Shown in pieces: positions 32,392-34,517 of a stretch of 34,517 bases of DNA; positions within the stretch are counted from its first letter, which is position 1, and each line of letters starts with the position of its first letter. The DNA is from Alphaproteobacteria bacterium. Lineage in GTDB: Bacteria > Pseudomonadota > Alphaproteobacteria > UBA9655. The stretch spans positions 1-34,517 of the forward strand of contig JAKFXB010000039.1 of assembly GCA_021731585.1 (NCBI GenBank), read 5' to 3'. A program made the position numbers and the translations under genes. Below the pieces are notes generated by a model. It was not told the origin of the DNA, searched no databases, and saw only the letters and a program-made list of their open reading frames with translations.

Positions 32392-33255
32392 TTAGAAGGA
32401 TTTTATCCCCTTGCTCATCACTATGCTCAAAATATCAATCAGCTTTTGACGCACTTCTTTTCGCGGCGTGACCATATCCACCATCCCATGCTCCAATTGA
32501 AATTCAGCACTTTGAAAGCCGGGAGGTAGTTCTTGACGAATGGTTTCTTGAAGAACGCGCGCCCCCGTAAATCCAATAACTGCATCGGGTTCAGCAATCG
32601 CAATATCCCCCAGCATGGCAAAGGAGGCCGCAACGCCGCCCGTTGTGGGATTGACCAAAAGGGGAATATAGGGAAGGCCGGCTTCTTTGACCCTTTCAAC
32701 AGCAATAACCGAACGAGGCATTTGCATGAGAGAGAGAATGCCTTCTTGCATCCGTGCGCCCCCTGAAGAGGGAATAGTGATGTAAGCTGCTTTTAACTCA
32801 ACTGCACGCTCGGCGCCTTTGACAAGGCCTTCTCCTACAGCCATTCCCATCGATCCTCCAATAAAGGAAAAGTTAAAGGCTGCAATAACGATGGGGTGCC
32901 CCCCAATGGTGCCTTCGGCAACAAGAATCGCATCCTCTTCACCTGTGGCCGTGCGGGCTGTTTTTAAGCGATCCGTATATTTCTTTGAATCTTTGAATTT
33001 AAGAGGATCAAGGGGGACGGAGGGAACAGAAACGTGCGTATACTCTCTCCCATCAAAAAGGCATTCAAGACGCATTTTTACAGGCATGCGCATATGATAG
33101 TTGCAATGATGGCAAACATATAAATTATTGATCAACTCCTTATGGAAGATCATTTGCTCACACTGGGTACATTTATCCCAAAGATTATCAGGGGTGTCCT
33201 TCTTTGGCATAAGAGCATTAATTTTTGGTCGTACGAAGGTTGTAAACCAACTCAT
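32392..33255 (-). CDS. accD: Acetyl-CoA carboxylase carboxyltransferase beta subunit
   Basis: AccD with AccA moves the carboxyl group from biotin to acetyl-CoA, the first step of fatty-acid synthesis. The 287-residue protein starts MSWFTTFVRPKI and has the four-cysteine zinc ribbon (Cys29, Cys32, Cys48, Cys51). The crotonase-like core follows, with FSFIGGSMGMAVGEGLVKG, PSSGGARMQEGILSLMQM and NPTTGGVAASFAMLGDI. Relatives often have folC next; here serC follows after nine bases. Confidence 0.97.
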   Translation of the reverse strand: MSWFTTFVRPKINALMPKKDTPDNLWDKCTQCEQMIFHKELINNLYVCHHCNYHMRMPVKMRLECLFDGREYTHVSVPSVPLDPLKFKDSKKYTDRLKTARTATGEEDAILVAEGTIGGHPIVIAAFNFSFIGGSMGMAVGEGLVKGAERAVELKAAYITIPSSGGARMQEGILSLMQMPRSVIAVERVKEAGLPYIPLLVNPTTGGVAASFAMLGDIAIAEPDAVIGFTGARVLQETIRQELPPGFQSAEFQLEHGMVDMVTPRKEVRQKLIDILSIVMSKGIKSF

Positions 33256-33266
33256 AGCGGCTCCTT

Positions 33267-34409
33267 TTAATCTGTTAAGTTCTCCCTACCAGAAGTTGAT
33301 GAATCTGGCAAGAAGTCACGAAGAATTGAGAGATAGATATCCTTCAATTGATGAATATCCTTAAGAGCAACATGTTCATCAACCTGATGCATGGTTTTTT
33401 CAAGGAGGCCGCACTCAATGACGGGGCAATATACACTTATGAAACGTCCATCAGTGGTGCCGCCCGTTGTGCTTATGGCAGGGAGGGTGCCGGTTACTTT
33501 TTCAATGGCCTTTTGAACGAGATGAATTTTCTCTTTGTCTTCTGTGAGATAAGCATTTCCGTGGATGGTGAGGCATAGATCGTGCTTCCCAGCTATTTTG
33601 TGACAAAGGGATTTAATAATATCACAAAGGTTTTCCGCCTTTTGAAGTGTGTTTATGCGAATGCCAAATCGTGCCTCCACTTTTTGAGGAATGATATTGG
33701 TGGCTAAATTTCCCACATCGATGGAAGTTGTTTCAAAGCGCGTAGGTTCAAATACCTCTGTCCCTTCATCAAAAGGATAAGCATAGAGTTCTTGCAGACA
33801 AGCCATGAGGCGTGGAATAGGGTTATCCGTATTTTGAGGGTAGGCAATATGACCTTGCTTGCCAAAGCATGTGAGTTGCCCCGTGATACTCCCTCGTCGC
33901 CCAATTTTGAGGGTGTCCCCAATCGTATTTAAGGCCGTTGGCTCTCCAATCAGGCAAAGGTCGGGGATAAGATTGCGCTCGGCTAACAGGGGAAGTAGGC
34001 GTTGTGTTCCATGGAGGGCCTCTCCTTCCTCATCACCTGTAATTAAAAGACTAAGGGGAACCTCTGTTTTAAAATCGGCGAGGGCGGACAGGAAAGCGGC
34101 GATGGCACACTTCATGTCGGTGGCGCCTCGGCCCCAGAGCTGCCCGTCCCTAATTGTTCCTGCAAAAGGGCTTTCGGTCCAAAGATTTTCAGCCCCCACA
34201 GGGACCACATCCGTGTGCCCTGCAAAGCAAAGGCGCGGACGCCCGGCGCATTTTTGAGCATAAAGATTCGCAATGCCTTCAAAGTCAAGACGCTCACAAG
34301 TAAAGCCAAGAGAGGTCAAGTGTTTTTCCACAATTTCAAGAGCGCCTGCATTGTGAGGAGTAATGCTGGGGCAACGAATAAGATCTTGGCTGAGTTTAAT
34401 AGGATCCAT
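33267..34409 (-). CDS. dapE: Succinyl-diaminopimelate desuccinylase
   Basis: DapE cleaves N-succinyl-LL-diaminopimelate on the route to meso-diaminopimelate and lysine. The 380-residue M20 metallohydrolase has His65 and Asp67 in FAGHTDVVP, Asp98 in RGATDMK, the catalytic Glu pair in TGDEEGEA (127-128), Glu in IGEPT, and a histidine near the C-terminus. KQGHIAYPQ is in the dimerisation domain. The ATG overlaps the dapD stop by one base (TAATG), fitting a dapD-dapE operon. It ends 11 bases before accD. Confidence 0.96.
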   Translation of the reverse strand: MDPIKLSQDLIRCPSITPHNAGALEIVEKHLTSLGFTCERLDFEGIANLYAQKCAGRPRLCFAGHTDVVPVGAENLWTESPFAGTIRDGQLWGRGATDMKCAIAAFLSALADFKTEVPLSLLITGDEEGEALHGTQRLLPLLAERNLIPDLCLIGEPTALNTIGDTLKIGRRGSITGQLTCFGKQGHIAYPQNTDNPIPRLMACLQELYAYPFDEGTEVFEPTRFETTSIDVGNLATNIIPQKVEARFGIRINTLQKAENLCDIIKSLCHKIAGKHDLCLTIHGNAYLTEDKEKIHLVQKAIEKVTGTLPAISTTGGTTDGRFISVYCPVIECGLLEKTMHQVDEHVALKDIHQLKDIYLSILRDFLPDSSTSGRENLTD

Positions 34410-34517
34410 TAGCGGAGTAACTCATTGATAGAGGTTTTTGAACGGGTTTTTTCATCCACATGTTTAAGTATCACCGCACATTGCAGGGAGGGCCTCACGC
34501 TGAGGCCCTCCCTGCAA
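34409..34517 (-). CDS. dapD: Tetrahydrodipicolinate N-succinyltransferase, C-terminal end only
   Basis: The last bases of the window, read on the minus strand, give [18 protein letters not shown] then KTSINELLR and a stop. This is the conserved DapD C-terminus. DapD makes N-succinyl-2-amino-6-ketopimelate just before DapE in the pathway. Only about 35 codons are visible. The outermost codons lie in a perfect palindrome (34481-34517), and the residues they encode (CREGLSV) may not be the true protein. Confidence 0.88.
   Translation of the reverse strand, partial: CREGLSVRPSLQCAVILKHVDEKTRSKTSINELLR
34481..34517. repeat. Perfect 37-base palindrome at the window edge
   Basis: Seventeen-base arms (TTGCAGGGAGGGCCTCA and its exact complement) flank a CGC centre, ending on the last base of the window. 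It lies inside the dapD reading frame, which is unusual for a structured element, and may be a fold-back artefact of assembly. Confidence 0.8.

Overview
The window reads as a contig from an alphaproteobacterium with short intergenic gaps, moderately low GC and heavily overlapping operons. Support for this comes from the gltX-gltA pair divergent from comEC, the compact ccmA-B-C-D-E-F order, the alphaproteobacterial type of SerC (with SWQKGLGG around its PLP lysine), and VANDN-type small-protein text. The lineage may be host-associated (Holosporales-like). That is suggested by an MHS-type MFS carrier, a palindromic repeat translated inside a protein, and several secreted or unknown proteins, but it is inference. 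No rRNA, tRNA, CRISPR array or insertion sequence was found.

Layout. (1) 1-1227: two tandem copies of a 22-codon peptide gene, the first cut by the window edge, lead into a 334-residue protein with an HExxH motif and the downstream text of the alpha-ketoglutarate/HExxH peptide-modification family. This looks like a small undescribed RiPP-type locus and is the most interesting part of the window. (2) 1202-4164 minus: gltX, gltA and a coupled 55-residue membrane protein. (3) 4300-7990 plus: comEC, an outer-membrane beta-barrel protein and an AbrB/PIN toxin-antitoxin pair with a clear promoter and operator. (4) 8002-15005 minus: one dense unit ispB-pstS-pstC-small membrane gene-pstA-pstB-phoU-tyrS. 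It mixes quinone side-chain synthesis, high-affinity phosphate uptake and tRNA charging. PstS has a C-terminal tail translated from a palindromic repeat. (5) 15062-16267 plus: a UbiH-family quinone hydroxylase. (6) 16249-20876 minus: ccmA-ccmB-ccmC-ccmD-ccmE-ccmF for cytochrome c maturation, with CcmF fused to CcmH and no ccmG. (7) 21017-23361 plus: fbaB, efp and suhB.

(8) 23547-26005: an accessory island holding an XRE/S24-like regulator whose protease dyad appears lost, convergent with an operon of an MHS-family transporter and a stand-alone LuxR-type autoinducer-binding-like domain. (9) 26151-28080 minus: the lipoprotein-release ABC transporter lolC/E-lolD. (10) 28268-28810 minus: an unrecognised secreted protein. 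(11) 29128-34517 minus: dapD (partial)-dapE-accD-serC-sfsA-map-radC. The right edge is a perfect 37-base palindrome inside dapD, which may be a fold-back assembly artefact.

Biologically the window is mostly core metabolism. GltA feeds the TCA cycle, IspB and UbiH build ubiquinone, and Ccm attaches haem to c-type cytochromes. Pst and PhoU handle phosphate, DapD/E make lysine and peptidoglycan precursors, AccD serves fatty-acid synthesis, and LolCD exports lipoproteins. Novelty concentrates at the left edge (peptides plus HExxH enzyme), at 23.5-26 kb (possible signal-sensing and transport module), and in small membrane genes wedged into core operons.
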